A stretch of DNA of 64,000 nt from Mesosutterella porci (GTDB lineage: Bacteria > Pseudomonadota > Gammaproteobacteria > Burkholderiales > Burkholderiaceae_F). The translations under genes and the position numbers were made by a program. Shown in pieces: positions 10,078 through 19,927 of this stretch. Numbering within the stretch: position 1 is the stretch's first letter; each line of letters begins with the position of its first letter. The notes under the pieces were generated by a model. It saw only the letters and a list, made by a program, of their open reading frames with translations, was not told where the DNA came from and ran no database searches. The stretch covers positions 112,818 to 176,817 of the forward strand of contig NZ_JAKNCT010000005.1 of assembly GCF_022134585.1 (NCBI RefSeq), in the 5' to 3' direction.

Positions 10078-13000
10078 GACGCCCCCTCCCCGGCCGCCGC
10101 CGGCTTTTTCAGCCACGCAAAGGACACCGCCCCGTCATAGCGGCCCGAGAGCCGCTCGAAGAAGAGGTAGATCACAGGCGTGGTAAAGAGGGTGAGCAGC
10201 TGGCTGAAGAGCAGCCCCGAGGCGATCACGATGCCCATCGGAACGCGGAACTCCGCCCCCGAGCCCGAGGCGAACGCGAGCGGCAGCGCCCCGAGCAGGG
10301 CCGCGCAGGTAGTCATCATGATCGGACGGAAGCGCAGCAGGCAGGCGTTGTAGATTGCCTCGAACGGAGGCTTGCCGGCGCGCTGCTCGGCCAGCGCAAA
10401 GTCGATCAGCATGATGGCGTTCTTCTTCACGATGCCGATGAGCAGGATGATGCCGATCAGCGCGATCAGCGTGAACTCCATCCCCGCGATCTTCAGCGCG
10501 AGCAGCGCTCCGATCGCGGCCGAGGGCAGCGTGGAGATGACCGTGACCGGGTGGATCCAGCTCTCGTAGAGGACGCCGAGCACCACGTAGACCACGGCGA
10601 CCGCGGCGAGGATGAGCCAGAGCGTGTTCGCGTTCGAGCTCTCGTAGGAGGAGAGCGCCCCCTGCGGCTTCACGCGGATCGTGGAGGGGATCTTGATCGA
10701 GCTCAGAGTCTCGCTCACCGCCTCGCGCGCCTCCTCGATGGAAAAGCCTTCAGCGAGGTTGAACGAGACGGTGGCGGCCGGCGTCTGCGAAATGCGCGAG
10801 TAGCTCACCGGGCCGGTCTTCTCGGAGATGGTGACGAGGTTGGAGAGCGGCACCATGAGGTCGGACCCGGTCGCGCTCGAGTCGGCCGTGCCGCTCTTCA
10901 GGTAGACCTTCGAGAAAGCCGAAAGGTCCTTTTTGAGGTCGGGCGAAACTTCGAGCACGACCCGGTACTGGTTCGCCTGGGTGTAGATGGTGGAGATCAG
11001 CCTCTGGCCGAAGGCGTTGTAGAGCGCCGCGTCGATGTCGCTCGCGCTGATGCCGTAGCGCGCGGCCGCCTCGCGGTTGATGTCGACGTAGGCGACGCGC
11101 CCCGAGTTGTCAAGGCTGCTCACCACGCCGCGGAAGCCCTGCCTCTGCGACAGGGTCTTCACAAACTTCGGCACCCACTCGTCGAGCTCCTCGCGGTCGG
11201 TTGAGTCAAAGGTGAGCTGGTACTGCGAGGGCGTCACCATGTCGTCCACGTTGAGGTCCTGGCTCTTGATCGCGTAGAGCCTGATGCCGGGCACCTGCCC
11301 GGAGGCCTTCCTGAGGCGGTCGATCACGGTGTTCGCGCCGTCCCTGCTGCCGAAGTCCTTGAGGGTGATCTGCAGCCTGCCGTTGTTGAGCGAGGAGTTG
11401 TTGGTCGCGTCGACGCCGACGATGGAGGCGACCGAGGCCACCGCGGGATCCTTGAGGATGAGCTCGCTCAAGGCCTGCTGGCGGCGCGACATCTCCTTGA
11501 AGGAGACATCGCCCGGGGCCTCGGTGATGCCCTGGATCACGCCCGTGTCCTGCGAGGGGAAGAAGCCCGAGGGCACCCAGAGGTAAAGGACCGCCGTGAG
11601 GGCTAGAGTGCCCACCGCGACGGCGAGGGTGGCCTTCTGATGCCCGAGCACGAAGCGCAGGCAGCGCTTGTAGAGGTTGAGCAGCCAGTCAAAGCCCCGC
11701 CCGAAGGCCTGCGTGATCCGGCTGTGCTCGGACTCCGGCACATGCCTGAGCAGATAAGCCGACAGCATCGGGGTGAGCGTGAGCGACACGCACATGGAAA
11801 CCGCGATCGACACCGCGAGCGTGATCGAGAACTCGCGGAAAAGCCTGCCCACGACATCGCCCATGAACAGCAGCGGGATCAGCACCGCGATCAGGGAGAT
11901 GGTGAGCGACATGATGGTGAAGCCGATCTCCTTCGAGCCCTGCAGCGCCGCGTCAAGCGGCTTCATCCCGTCGTCGATGTGGCGCTGGATGTTCTCCACC
12001 ACCACGATGGCGTCGTCAATCACGAATCCGGTCGCGATCGTGAGCGCCATGAGCGAGAGGTTGTTGAGCGAGAAGCCGGCCAGGTACATCACGCCGAAGG
12101 TGCCGATGATCGAAAGCGGCACCGCGAGGCTCGGAATGAAGGTCGCGGCGATCGTGCGCAGGAAGAGGAACGACACCATGACCACCAGCGAGATGGACAG
12201 CATCAGCTCGAACTGCACGTCCTCGATCGAGGCCCTGATGGTCTGGGTGCGGTCCGTGAGCGTGGCGATTTTCACCGATCCGGGCAGCGCGGCCTCAATC
12301 TCGGGCAGCTTCGCCTTGATCTTGTCGACGATCGACACGACGTTCGTGCCCGGCTGGCGCTGGATGTTGATGATGATCGCGGGCTTGCCGTTGGCCCAGG
12401 CCTCCTGGTATTCGTCCTGCGGTGCGTACTCCACCCGGGCCACGTCGCGCAGGTGCAGCGCCTGCCCGTCCTCGTACTTGAGCACGAGGTTCTCATACTC
12501 GGCAGGCGTGCGCAGCTGATCGTTCGCGTCGATCGTGATCGAGCGCTCGTTGCCGTCGAAGCCGCCCTTCGAACCGTTCACGTTCGCATTGCTGATCGCG
12601 GTGTTCACGTCCGATAACGCGAGCCCGTGGCTCGCGAGCGCCGTGGGGTTGACGCGGATGCGCACGGCCAGCTGCTGGCCGCCCGCGAGGCTCACGAGCC
12701 CCACCCCGGAGATCTGCGACAGCTTCAGAGCGGCCCGCGTGTTGATGAGGTCCTGCACCTGCGTGAGCGGCAGGGTGTCGGAGGTGGCCGCCAGCGTGAG
12801 GATCGGGGTGTCGGCCGGGTTCACCTTCTTGTAGGTGGGCTTGTTGGGAAGATCCGACGGCAGCAGCGAGTCCGCGGCGTTGATGGCCGCCTGCACCTCC
12901 TGCTCGGCCACGTCAAGTGAGAGCTCGAGGTTGAAGCGCAGCGTGATCACGGAGGTGCCGCCGGAGCTCACCGAGTACATCTGGTTCAGGCCCGACATCT

Positions 13001-13217
13001 GCCCGAGCTGGCGCTCCAGGGGTGCGGTGACGCTGGTGGCCATGACCTCGGGGCCAGCGCCCGGGAACAGGGTGGTCACCTGGATGACGGGATAGTCGAC
13101 TTCGGGCAGCGCGGAGATCGACAGGCTGCGGTAGCCGAGGAGGCCTCCGAGGATCACCGCTATCGTCAGCAGCAGGGTCGCGATCGGCCGAAAAATAAAT
13201 AAGCGTGAAAGATTCAT
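10074..13217 (-). CDS. RND efflux permease, MdtB/MuxB-like
   Basis: 1047 aa HAE1-type RND permease starting MNLSRLFIFRPIATLLLTIA. FVIDDAIVVVENIQRH is the TM4 segment with the conserved acidic pair. ALPEVDYPVIQVTTLFPGA is the typical opening of the first periplasmic loop. It is first of the two permeases, after the adaptor gene (28 bp gap), and overlaps the next permease by 4 bases. By position it corresponds to MdtB and the next gene to MdtC. Likely exports bile salts, novobiocin-type drugs or similar amphiphiles, but that is only family knowledge. Confidence 0.93.
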   Translation of the reverse strand: MNLSRLFIFRPIATLLLTIAVILGGLLGYRSLSISALPEVDYPVIQVTTLFPGAGPEVMATSVTAPLERQLGQMSGLNQMYSVSSGGTSVITLRFNLELSLDVAEQEVQAAINAADSLLPSDLPNKPTYKKVNPADTPILTLAATSDTLPLTQVQDLINTRAALKLSQISGVGLVSLAGGQQLAVRIRVNPTALASHGLALSDVNTAISNANVNGSKGGFDGNERSITIDANDQLRTPAEYENLVLKYEDGQALHLRDVARVEYAPQDEYQEAWANGKPAIIINIQRQPGTNVVSIVDKIKAKLPEIEAALPGSVKIATLTDRTQTIRASIEDVQFELMLSISLVVMVSFLFLRTIAATFIPSLAVPLSIIGTFGVMYLAGFSLNNLSLMALTIATGFVIDDAIVVVENIQRHIDDGMKPLDAALQGSKEIGFTIMSLTISLIAVLIPLLFMGDVVGRLFREFSITLAVSIAVSMCVSLTLTPMLSAYLLRHVPESEHSRITQAFGRGFDWLLNLYKRCLRFVLGHQKATLAVAVGTLALTAVLYLWVPSGFFPSQDTGVIQGITEAPGDVSFKEMSRRQQALSELILKDPAVASVASIVGVDATNNSSLNNGRLQITLKDFGSRDGANTVIDRLRKASGQVPGIRLYAIKSQDLNVDDMVTPSQYQLTFDSTDREELDEWVPKFVKTLSQRQGFRGVVSSLDNSGRVAYVDINREAAARYGISASDIDAALYNAFGQRLISTIYTQANQYRVVLEVSPDLKKDLSAFSKVYLKSGTADSSATGSDLMVPLSNLVTISEKTGPVSYSRISQTPAATVSFNLAEGFSIEEAREAVSETLSSIKIPSTIRVKPQGALSSYESSNANTLWLILAAVAVVYVVLGVLYESWIHPVTVISTLPSAAIGALLALKIAGMEFTLIALIGIILLIGIVKKNAIMLIDFALAEQRAGKPPFEAIYNACLLRFRPIMMTTCAALLGALPLAFASGSGAEFRVPMGIVIASGLLFSQLLTLFTTPVIYLFFERLSGRYDGAVSFAWLKKPAAAGEGAS

Positions 13218-13245
13218 GTTCGCTCGAGCGAGACTGCGGCTTCAA

Positions 13246-14436
13246 TCAGCGGCGTCCCCTGCCGACTCCCTTGGATTTTTTCTCCACGGCGCTCGTGTCC
13301 ACGGCCTTGGGCTCCACGACGGTCACCTTCGAGCCGTCGCTGGTCGAGTCGGCTCCAGCCGTGACGACCCTGGCCCCCTCGGCGACGCCTTCAAGAATGG
13401 CGGTCTTTCCGTCCTCGGTGGCCGGCCCGATCTTCACCGCGGCCTTGTGCGCCACCTGGTCGTCGCCCACCGTGAAGACGTACAGACCGTTCTGACTGGT
13501 CTGGATCGCGGAGGTCGGAACGACGACCGCGTTCTTCAGCGTTCCGGTGACGAGCTTCACGTTGACGAACTGGTTCGGGAAGAGCTTCGAGTCGCGGTTG
13601 TCAAAAAGGCTCTTCACCTTCACCGTGCCCGTGGCCTGGTCGATCGTGTTGCCCACGGCCGAGACCGTCCCCCGGGCGAGCAGCCCGAGGCCGCTCTGGT
13701 CGAAGACGTCGACCTGCAGCTTCTGTCCGCTCCTCACCGGCCCCACAACCTCGGAGAGGTTGCCCTGCGGAATGGAGAACTCGACGGCAATGGGCGTGGT
13801 CTGTGTGATCACGGCAATCGGCGTCGAGTCGCTCGGGCCCACGAGGTTGCCGAGATCGCGCTGGCGGATGCCGATGTAGCCGGAGATGGGGGCCGTGATG
13901 CGGCCGTAGCCCACCGAGACGCTCGCGTTGGCGATCTGGCCGCGGGCGCTGCGCACGGAGCCCTCGTACTGCTTCACCGCGGCGCGCTGCGCCTCGAGGT
14001 CCTGCTTGGAAATGGAGTCCTGGCGGTAGAGCCGCTCATAGCGCTCGAGCACGCTCTTCGCGTTGGCGAGCTGCGCCTGAGCTTCGGCCAGAGTGCCCTG
14101 GTACTGCTGGAGGTTCGCCTCGTAGCCCCGGGTGTCGACCTTGGCGAGCAGCGCCCCCTTCTTCACGAAATCGCCTTCCTTAAAGTAAAGGTTCGTGAGG
14201 TGTCCCTGAACCTGCGAGATCACGTCGGCGGTCTGGTTCGCGGTCACCGTGCCCAGGGCGGTCACGATGGTGGGAACGTCCTGCCGCACGGCCTGGGCCA
14301 CCTGGACGGCAACCGTGCGCGGCATCATGCTCATTTTGCTCATCCGGGCCGACTGCCAGCCGCGGAAGCCCGCGTAGCCGGCCGCAGCGAGCGCAACAAC
14401 GACGCCCGCGGCGATAAGAGCTTTCTTTAAATTCAT
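13246..14436 (-). CDS. RND periplasmic adaptor, MdtA-like
   Basis: 396 aa membrane-fusion protein linking the RND permeases to the outer-membrane channel. One N-terminal transmembrane anchor (ALIAAGVVVALAAAGYAGF), then a lipoyl half-motif (DVISQVQGHLTNLYFKEGD), an alpha-hairpin of about 75 residues (YQGTLAEAQAQLANAK to KQYEGSVRSARGQIANA), the second lipoyl half (GRITAPISGYIG), and beta-barrel and membrane-proximal domains. The C-terminal tail is Lys/Arg-rich. It is the first gene of the adaptor-permease-permease-channel operon; the promoter must lie in 14437-14717, divergent from the DUF3310 gene. No regulator gene is adjacent. Confidence 0.94.
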   Translation of the reverse strand: MNLKKALIAAGVVVALAAAGYAGFRGWQSARMSKMSMMPRTVAVQVAQAVRQDVPTIVTALGTVTANQTADVISQVQGHLTNLYFKEGDFVKKGALLAKVDTRGYEANLQQYQGTLAEAQAQLANAKSVLERYERLYRQDSISKQDLEAQRAAVKQYEGSVRSARGQIANASVSVGYGRITAPISGYIGIRQRDLGNLVGPSDSTPIAVITQTTPIAVEFSIPQGNLSEVVGPVRSGQKLQVDVFDQSGLGLLARGTVSAVGNTIDQATGTVKVKSLFDNRDSKLFPNQFVNVKLVTGTLKNAVVVPTSAIQTSQNGLYVFTVGDDQVAHKAAVKIGPATEDGKTAILEGVAEGARVVTAGADSTSDGSKVTVVEPKAVDTSAVEKKSKGVGRGRR

Positions 14437-14717
14437 GTTCTAAAGGGTCTGAGAGACGAAATAAAGATGTAGGAATAAAAAAGGCAGGACAAAACAACAT
14501 CTTTCGGCAATCGCGCTGTGAGGCCTGTCTGTTCCGGCCCCTGTATGATAAGCACGGTTTGAGTTAAGTTTTGTTATCAGAGAATTAATAATAACAACCA
14601 GATACGGCCCGCAAGGGGGCCTCGCGCCCCGTTTCGGGTGCAAAATAGGTGCTTTCCGCCCCGGCCCCCTGCGGCCGGAAAGGCGGGCCCGCCCGCAGAC
14701 AAAGGAGTCGCTGACAC

Positions 14718-15152
14718 ATGAAGACCACGGATGTGAAGGGAGCTTCCCGCGAAGCCGTGAACCATCCCGCGCACTACGCAGCCCACTACCGCCGCGAGGT
14801 GATCGAGCTCACCGGACTGTTTGACTTCACAACGGGCAACTCGATGAAGTACGTGCTGCGGTGCCGCTTCAAAGCGCACCCGGCCGAAGACCTGCAGAAG
14901 GCGCTCTGGTACCTCAATTACTTCGCGGACCACCCTGAGGTGGGCTTTGAAAACCCCAGAGGCGCCTCGGCCGTCCTCGAGGACTTCCTCGCCGACCTGG
15001 GGACCAGCGATCCTTTCGGCCGCGAAGCCGGGCGCTTCCTCAAAAGCCTCGTGCGGGCCGTGGAGACGCCCCCTGAAGAACGAGCCGCCCTGCTGCGCGA
15101 GGCCTCGCTCGCGCTGCAGGGGCTCCTGTCGCACGCCGCCCAGAGCCTCTGA
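14718..15152 (+). CDS. DUF3310 protein
   Basis: 144 aa. Residues 14-65 match the DUF3310 pattern: VNHPAHY, a segment ending VIELTG, then GNSMKYVLRCRFK and EDLQKALWYL. The family is common in phages, with no established function, and also occurs as single chromosomal genes. The C-terminal half (~75 residues) is helical, charged and not recognised. AAAGGAG lies 10 bases before the ATG. It is divergent from the efflux operon, ends at its own terminator, and has no phage gene nearby, so it appears to be a domesticated single gene. Confidence 0.8.
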   Translation: MKTTDVKGASREAVNHPAHYAAHYRREVIELTGLFDFTTGNSMKYVLRCRFKAHPAEDLQKALWYLNYFADHPEVGFENPRGASAVLEDFLADLGTSDPFGREAGRFLKSLVRAVETPPEERAALLREASLALQGLLSHAAQSL

Positions 15153-15177
15153 GGACCTGTTTTTCCCGTCTCCAATG

Positions 15178-15204
15178 TTTCTTTCGAATAAAGAAAGGCT
15201 TTTT
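15178..15204 (+). terminator. Intrinsic terminator after DUF3310 gene
   Basis: TTTCTTT (15178-15184), loop CGAAT, AAAGAAA (15190-15196), then GGC and five T residues. AT-only stem, but correctly placed 26 bases after the stop codon. Confidence 0.55.
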
Positions 15205-15695
15205 CCTTACGGATTATTCCTTAAAACCTATGCAAAGAAGCCTCATAGCTAAATTAAAGCTATAAAAAATAGCCTCCAGTTGACTTACATCAAGGCAAAT
15301 ACTTCCTCTCCTAGGACGAAGCCGACTGATTTTCATAATTTATTGTTTAAAAACAATAATTTGAACAGTAATTCAAAGCCCCGGCGCAGAAGCCGCCGTC
15401 TTTACATTTCAAGTTGGGAGATTTTTTAATCCAATACATTGATTTTTAAATAAATTAATCAGAATTCCCGGCTGAGAGGCATGCCAGCCTGCCGAAGGTC
15501 TCAAAGATATTACAAAGTGTAATATTCAAGTGAATGGCCTCCTTTGAGGAAGGTCCGCCCCCGGCCGGGAGCGGCAGCTCTTCAGTCCACCCATTCCCCC
15601 TGGTCCGCAGGGCTGTTTCAAAGGAGGCTGAAACTTGGGGAGGGCAGCTGCAGCCGTATGCAGCTGGCTCTAGACAAAGCAAAGGGAGGGTGTTT
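15205..15695. promoter_or_regulatory. Long AT-rich leader of the symporter gene, with inverted repeat
   Basis: About 490 bases without a credible gene in either strand, much more AT-rich than the flanks. It holds a perfect inverted repeat TTATTGTTT-aa-AAACAATAA at 15340-15359, about 335 bases before the symporter start, and further AT-rich stretches at 15420-15465 that could be a promoter. No riboswitch consensus was recognised. Confidence 0.45.
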
Positions 15696-16931
15696 ATGGC
15701 TGAGAAGAAAAGAAGCTGGCTGTTTAGCCTGCCGGCTCAAATGATTGTCGGCCTTGTCCTTGGCGTAATCGTCGGCGCGTTCGTTTCCGCTGACGTTGGC
15801 GCCACCTGGTTCAAGCCTCTGGGCGATCTCTTCATTCGCCTGATCCGAATGGTGGTCGTGCCCCTGGTGTTCGCCACGCTGGTGGCGGGCGCCGCAAGCA
15901 TCACCGACATCTCCAAGCTCGGCCGCGTAGCCGTGAAGATCCTGATCACCTACATGGTGACCACCGCCATCGCCGTGGGCTTCGGCCTGGGCTTTGCCGA
16001 GCTCATCCAGCCGGGCATCGGCCTCGACCTGTCCACGAGCGGCCTGGCCGCCAAGGTGGTGAAGGCCCCGAGCATCGTGCAGACCTTCCTCAACTTCGTC
16101 CCGATCAACCCGATGGAAGCCATGGCGAAGGGCAGCATGCTGCAGATCATTTTCTTCGCCGTGTTCTTCGGTGTGTGCCTTGCCGGACTGGGCGAACGCA
16201 ACAAGCCCCTGCTTGAGATCTTCCAGCTGATCGGCGACACCATGATCCGTGTGACCAACGCGGTCATGTACTACGCCCCGATCGGCGTGTTCGGCCTGCT
16301 CGCCTACACCGTCTCCAAGCACGGCCTGGCCGTGCTGCTGCCGCTGGGCAAGCTCATCCTCGCCTCCTTCATCGCCACCGCTCTCTTCTGCATCGTGGTC
16401 TACGGCGCGATCGTCGTCTTCTACCTGCACATGCCGGTCGGCCGCTTCCTGAAGGGCATCTTCGAGCCCTGGCTCGTCGCCTTCACGACCTGCTCGTCCG
16501 CCGCGGCCCTGGCCGTGAACCTGCAGGCCTGCCGCAGGCTGGGCGCCACGAAGTCGATCGCCTCGTTCTCCATCCCGCTCGGCAACACGATCAACATGAA
16601 CGGCACGGCCATTTACATGGGCGTGTGCGCTGTGTTTGCGGCTGAGATCTTCGGCATGGACCTCACGATAACCGACCAGGTTACGATTGTTCTCATGGGC
16701 GTGATGGCCGCCATCGGCACCGCGGGCGTCCCGGGCGCCGGCCTCATCATGACGACCGTGGTCTTCACGCAGGTCGGCATTCCGCTCGAGGCGGTCGCCC
16801 TGATCGCGGGCATTGACCGTATTCTCGACATGATCCGCACTTCGATCAACGTCGTGGGCGACGTGGCCTCGGCCCTGGTGGTGACAAAGTCCGAAGGCGA
16901 CCTCGACTCCGAGCCGTACACCGAAGGCTGA
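15696..16931 (+). CDS. Dicarboxylate/amino acid:cation symporter (DAACS family)
   Basis: 411 aa inner-membrane secondary transporter for C4-dicarboxylates or acidic/neutral amino acids. The ATG at 15696 is preceded by AAAGGGAGGG and begins MAEKKRSWLFSLPAQMIVGL, the first helix. Family marks: the HP1 serine-rich loop (TTCSSAAALAVNLQA), the TM7 NMNGTAIYM motif that binds sodium and substrate, and HP2 containing GTAGVPGAGLIMT. TM8 has AGIDRILDMIRTSINVVGD, which carries the substrate-contacting Asp. The reading frame is open 162 bases further upstream but lacks any ribosome site there. Exact substrate is unresolved (GltP, GltT and DctA-type proteins share these marks). Confidence 0.92.
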   Translation: MAEKKRSWLFSLPAQMIVGLVLGVIVGAFVSADVGATWFKPLGDLFIRLIRMVVVPLVFATLVAGAASITDISKLGRVAVKILITYMVTTAIAVGFGLGFAELIQPGIGLDLSTSGLAAKVVKAPSIVQTFLNFVPINPMEAMAKGSMLQIIFFAVFFGVCLAGLGERNKPLLEIFQLIGDTMIRVTNAVMYYAPIGVFGLLAYTVSKHGLAVLLPLGKLILASFIATALFCIVVYGAIVVFYLHMPVGRFLKGIFEPWLVAFTTCSSAAALAVNLQACRRLGATKSIASFSIPLGNTINMNGTAIYMGVCAVFAAEIFGMDLTITDQVTIVLMGVMAAIGTAGVPGAGLIMTTVVFTQVGIPLEAVALIAGIDRILDMIRTSINVVGDVASALVVTKSEGDLDSEPYTEG

Positions 16932-17091
16932 CCGCCAGAGGAAAAGGGGAGGAGCGGAAGGCGCGCGCCTCCGCCCTTTCCCTTCCCCGCCGGTTTCTCC
17001 GCTCCCCGGATGCGCTTTAAAGGCGCGCCCGGGGATATTTTTTCCCCTTCAGCCCTGCTGCCCCCGCCTCTCCCCGTGTTTTTCCTCGGGA

Positions 17092-17130
17092 CAATAAAAA
17101 CGCCCGGGCCAGGCGCTGGCGCGGGCGTGC
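17092..17130 (-). terminator. Intrinsic terminator of bamD
   Basis: On the minus strand ACGCCCGCGCCA pairs with TGGCCCGGGCGT and is followed by TTTTTATT. Lies about 45 bases past the bamD stop codon. Confidence 0.8.
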
Positions 17131-17174
17131 TGAGGCTTGAGAGGCTGCTGCAGAGGGCATTTCCCCCTGCCCCG

Positions 17175-17942
17175 TCAGTCGAGCTTTCTGCCCTTGTTCA
17201 TCTGGATCACACGGCGGACGTCGGCCTCGCGGTCCTTCATGCCGAGCTTCGCATAGCTGTCGGCGAGCACCTTCAGCGCGTCGTCGGAATAGGGCGTCTG
17301 CTGATAGTCGGTCACCACGCGCTGGGCGCGCTGGATCGCCGCCACGTAGCCGTGACGCTCATAGTAGAATTTCGCCACCTTCAGCTCGTGGTTCGCGCGG
17401 GCGAGCACGAGCTCGTGCATCCGCCTGCGCGCCTCGGGGGCGTAGCGGGAATCCGGATACTTCTCGACCAGCAGCTTGAAGACGTCGAAGGCGTCGCGCG
17501 CGGCGTTCGCGTCGCGGTCGGAGATGTCCTGCTTGGTGAGCCGGGCGAAGAACCCCTCGTCCTCGTTGAGCGTCGCGAGCGCCTTCAGGTAGAGCACGTA
17601 GTCGCTGGCCGGATGGTTCGGGTAGGAGCGCAGGAACCGGTCGCAGGCCTGGATGGCGGCCTCCGGGTCCTCGTCCTTCCAGGCGGCGTAGGCCATCTCG
17701 ATCTGGGCCTGCTGCGCATAGCGGCCGAACGGATAGCGGCTCTCCAGCTTCGTGTAGTACTCTTTGGCAAGAGACCAGTTGCTGTCGTCCAGCGCATCGC
17801 GGGCCTCGCTGTAGAGCCGGTCCGCTGACCACTCCGCGGTCGGATCATCGGTCTTCGACGACATCCATGAGCACGACGACGTGACGGCGGCAACGGCGGA
17901 AAGGCAGGCGGCTAGCGCAAAGCGGTGAAGGGCTTTCTTCAT
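17175..17942 (-). CDS. bamD: BamD outer-membrane protein assembly lipoprotein
   Basis: 255 aa, standard length for BamD (ComL/YfiO), the essential lipoprotein that coordinates the BAM complex inserting beta-barrels in the outer membrane. Lipoprotein signal ends VTSSC (Cys24). Five TPR-type repeats follow: YSEARDALDDSNWSLAKEYY, YPFGRYAQQAQIEMAYAAWK, then repeats around AIQACDRFLRSYPNHP, FKLLVEKYPDSRYAPEA and AIQRAQRVVTDYQQTP. It is divergent from rluD (starts 19 bases apart), the bamD/rluD/pgeF neighbourhood conserved in many beta- and gammaproteobacteria. Confidence 0.96.
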   Translation of the reverse strand: MKKALHRFALAACLSAVAAVTSSCSWMSSKTDDPTAEWSADRLYSEARDALDDSNWSLAKEYYTKLESRYPFGRYAQQAQIEMAYAAWKDEDPEAAIQACDRFLRSYPNHPASDYVLYLKALATLNEDEGFFARLTKQDISDRDANAARDAFDVFKLLVEKYPDSRYAPEARRRMHELVLARANHELKVAKFYYERHGYVAAIQRAQRVVTDYQQTPYSDDALKVLADSYAKLGMKDREADVRRVIQMNKGRKLD

Positions 17943-17961
17943 TTAGAGGACAAACGATCAA

Positions 17962-19017
17962 TTGAAAGGTTCTGTCGATTATAACCGGGACAACCCGGGG
18001 GCTGACGCAACCGAGGACAGCCTCTCGGAGTTCGTGGTCGGGCCGGAAATGAACGGCGGGAGGCTCGACAAGGCCCTCGCCGCCCTGATGCCCTCGGTGT
18101 CCCGCTCGCGGCTGCAGTGCTGGATCAGGGAGGGCGCGGTGCTCGTGAACGGCCGGCCTGCGCGCCGCGTGAGGGACGCCGTGCTCTCAGGCGACGTGAT
18201 CTCGGTGAGCGCCCAGCCCACGCCCGAGGAGCTCGCCTTCACCGCCCGCGACGTGCCTTTCGAGACGGTCTATGAGGACGAGGCCCTGCTCGTGGTCAAC
18301 AAGCGCGCGGGCCTTGTGGTCCATCCCGGCGCCGGGCACTGGGACGACACGCTGCTCAACGGGCTGCTTTTCGCGCGGCCGGCCCTCGCGGCCCTTCCGA
18401 GGGCGGGCATCGTGCACCGGCTCGACCGGGACACGAGCGGACTCATGGTGGTCGCAAAGACCCTGAGCGCGCAGACTTCGCTCGTGCGCCAGCTGCAGAG
18501 CCGCAGCGTCAAGCGCGAATACTGGGCGCTGCTGCGCGGCCAGGCCCCCGCGAGCACCCTGATCGACCGCCCGATCGGCCGCGACCCGAGGAACCCGCTG
18601 AGGTTTGCCGTGGAGGTGCCGGGCTCGATGCGCGAGGCCCGCACCCGTCTCGCCACGGTCAACCGCGCGAGCTGCGGCGGCCGCGTCATTTCCTGGGTCG
18701 CCTGCCGGCTCGAAACCGGCCGCACGCACCAGATCCGCGTCCACTGCGAGAGCCTCGGGCTGCCGCTGCTGGGCGACCCCGTCTACCGCGGCGGGCTCGC
18801 GCCCTGGCCGCAGGACGGGACGCCCCTGGCCGGCATGAAGCGCCAGTGCCTGCACGCGAGCCGCCTCGGGCTCGTCCATCCGGAGACCGGGCAGCGCATG
18901 GAGTGGTTTGCTTCCCCGCCGCAGGACCTCGCCCGGGTCATGGACTTCCTGGGCTTCGGGCCGCTCGACCGTCCGGTTTCGGTGTTTGAGGAAGCGCTCG
19001 GCGGAAAGCCTCTTTAA
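17962..19017 (+). CDS. rluD: RluD-family 23S rRNA pseudouridine synthase
   Basis: 351 aa. S4 RNA-binding domain at ~30-95 (RLDKALAALMPSVSRSRLQCW, shown here in part; ends VLVNG), then the catalytic domain with the HRLDRDTSGLMVVAKT motif containing the catalytic Asp, and GRTHQIRVHCESLGLPLLGD. RluD isomerises uridines of helix 69 in 23S rRNA. The start is uncertain: the frame opens with TTG at 17962, which has AGAGGA about 11 bases upstream. An ATG about 30 codons in (before NGGRLDK) would also keep the S4 domain. Start is nearly back-to-back with bamD; pgeF follows after 63 bases. Confidence 0.93.
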   Translation: MKGSVDYNRDNPGADATEDSLSEFVVGPEMNGGRLDKALAALMPSVSRSRLQCWIREGAVLVNGRPARRVRDAVLSGDVISVSAQPTPEELAFTARDVPFETVYEDEALLVVNKRAGLVVHPGAGHWDDTLLNGLLFARPALAALPRAGIVHRLDRDTSGLMVVAKTLSAQTSLVRQLQSRSVKREYWALLRGQAPASTLIDRPIGRDPRNPLRFAVEVPGSMREARTRLATVNRASCGGRVISWVACRLETGRTHQIRVHCESLGLPLLGDPVYRGGLAPWPQDGTPLAGMKRQCLHASRLGLVHPETGQRMEWFASPPQDLARVMDFLGFGPLDRPVSVFEEALGGKPL

Positions 19018-19080
19018 AATGGACGCATCCGGGCGGAGAACTGCTTCGCCCGCCTCTTCATTCCTCACCCGGCAGACCTG

Positions 19081-19869
19081 ATGACCAACCTGCAGAAACC
19101 CTCCCTCGGGCTCATACGAGCCAACTGGAACGCCCCGAAGCGCGTCCATGCCCTTTTTACGCTGCGCACCGGGGGCGTCTCCTCGGGGCCTTTTGGCGGC
19201 CTCGACGGCCTCAGCGGGATGAACGTGGGCCTGTACTGCGGGGACGTCCCCGCCTGCGTGCGCGCGAACCGCGCGATCCTCGCCGGCCTGGCCGGGGGCG
19301 AACCGCACTGGCTGCGCCAGGTGCACGGCACCGCGGTCGTTCAGGCCGACCACGCCGCGCCCGAGCAGGAGGCCGACGGCCTGTGGACCGCAACCCCCGG
19401 CGTGGTGCTCGCCATCCAGACCGCGGACTGCCTGCCCGTGGTCCTCGCCGACTCCGAAGGCTGCGCGGTGGCCGCTCTGCACGCGGGCTGGAAGGGGTTG
19501 GCAGGAGGCATCCTGCAAAAAGGCGTGAAGACGCTCCGCGGCGCGCTCGGCCCCGGCGCCAGGATTCTCGCCTGGCTCGCCCCGAGGATTGGCCCCGAGT
19601 CCTTCGAAGTGGGCGGCGACGTGCTCGAGGCTATGAAAAAAAAACTGCCGCAGGCGGGCCTTGCCTTCGCCCCCGGGCCGAAGTCCGGAAAATGGATGGC
19701 GGATCTCGCCTGCCTTGCCCGCGAGGCGCTCGCCCAGGAAGGCGTCGCCGCGGAGGACGTCTCGGACTGCGGGCTGTCCACCGCCGCCGATCCGCAGCGC
19801 TTTTTCAGCTACCGGCGCGACAAGGGCAGAACCGGCCGGCACGCCACCCTCGTGTGGATGGAGCCGTGA
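19081..19869 (+). CDS. pgeF: PgeF peptidoglycan editing factor (YfiH, laccase-domain)
   Basis: 262 aa. Cytosolic multicopper-like fold now known to remove wrongly incorporated L-Ser from UDP-MurNAc-peptide. Metal ligand motifs are all present: [13 protein letters not shown] and [21 protein letters not shown] closes the C-terminus, as in YfiH. It follows rluD in the same direction, and rimO follows, so the three probably share a transcript. Confidence 0.93.
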   Translation: MTNLQKPSLGLIRANWNAPKRVHALFTLRTGGVSSGPFGGLDGLSGMNVGLYCGDVPACVRANRAILAGLAGGEPHWLRQVHGTAVVQADHAAPEQEADGLWTATPGVVLAIQTADCLPVVLADSEGCAVAALHAGWKGLAGGILQKGVKTLRGALGPGARILAWLAPRIGPESFEVGGDVLEAMKKKLPQAGLAFAPGPKSGKWMADLACLAREALAQEGVAAEDVSDCGLSTAADPQRFFSYRRDKGRTGRHATLVWMEP

Positions 19870-19927
19870 CTGCTCCGGCCGCCCCGTTTCGCCTGGAAAA
19901 CTCCAAAGACCCCGACAAAGGCAACAA

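Noticed and set aside
8839..10140. Plus-strand open frame of over 400 codons
   Set aside because: Antisense to the RND permease; His/Arg-rich shadow with no domain.
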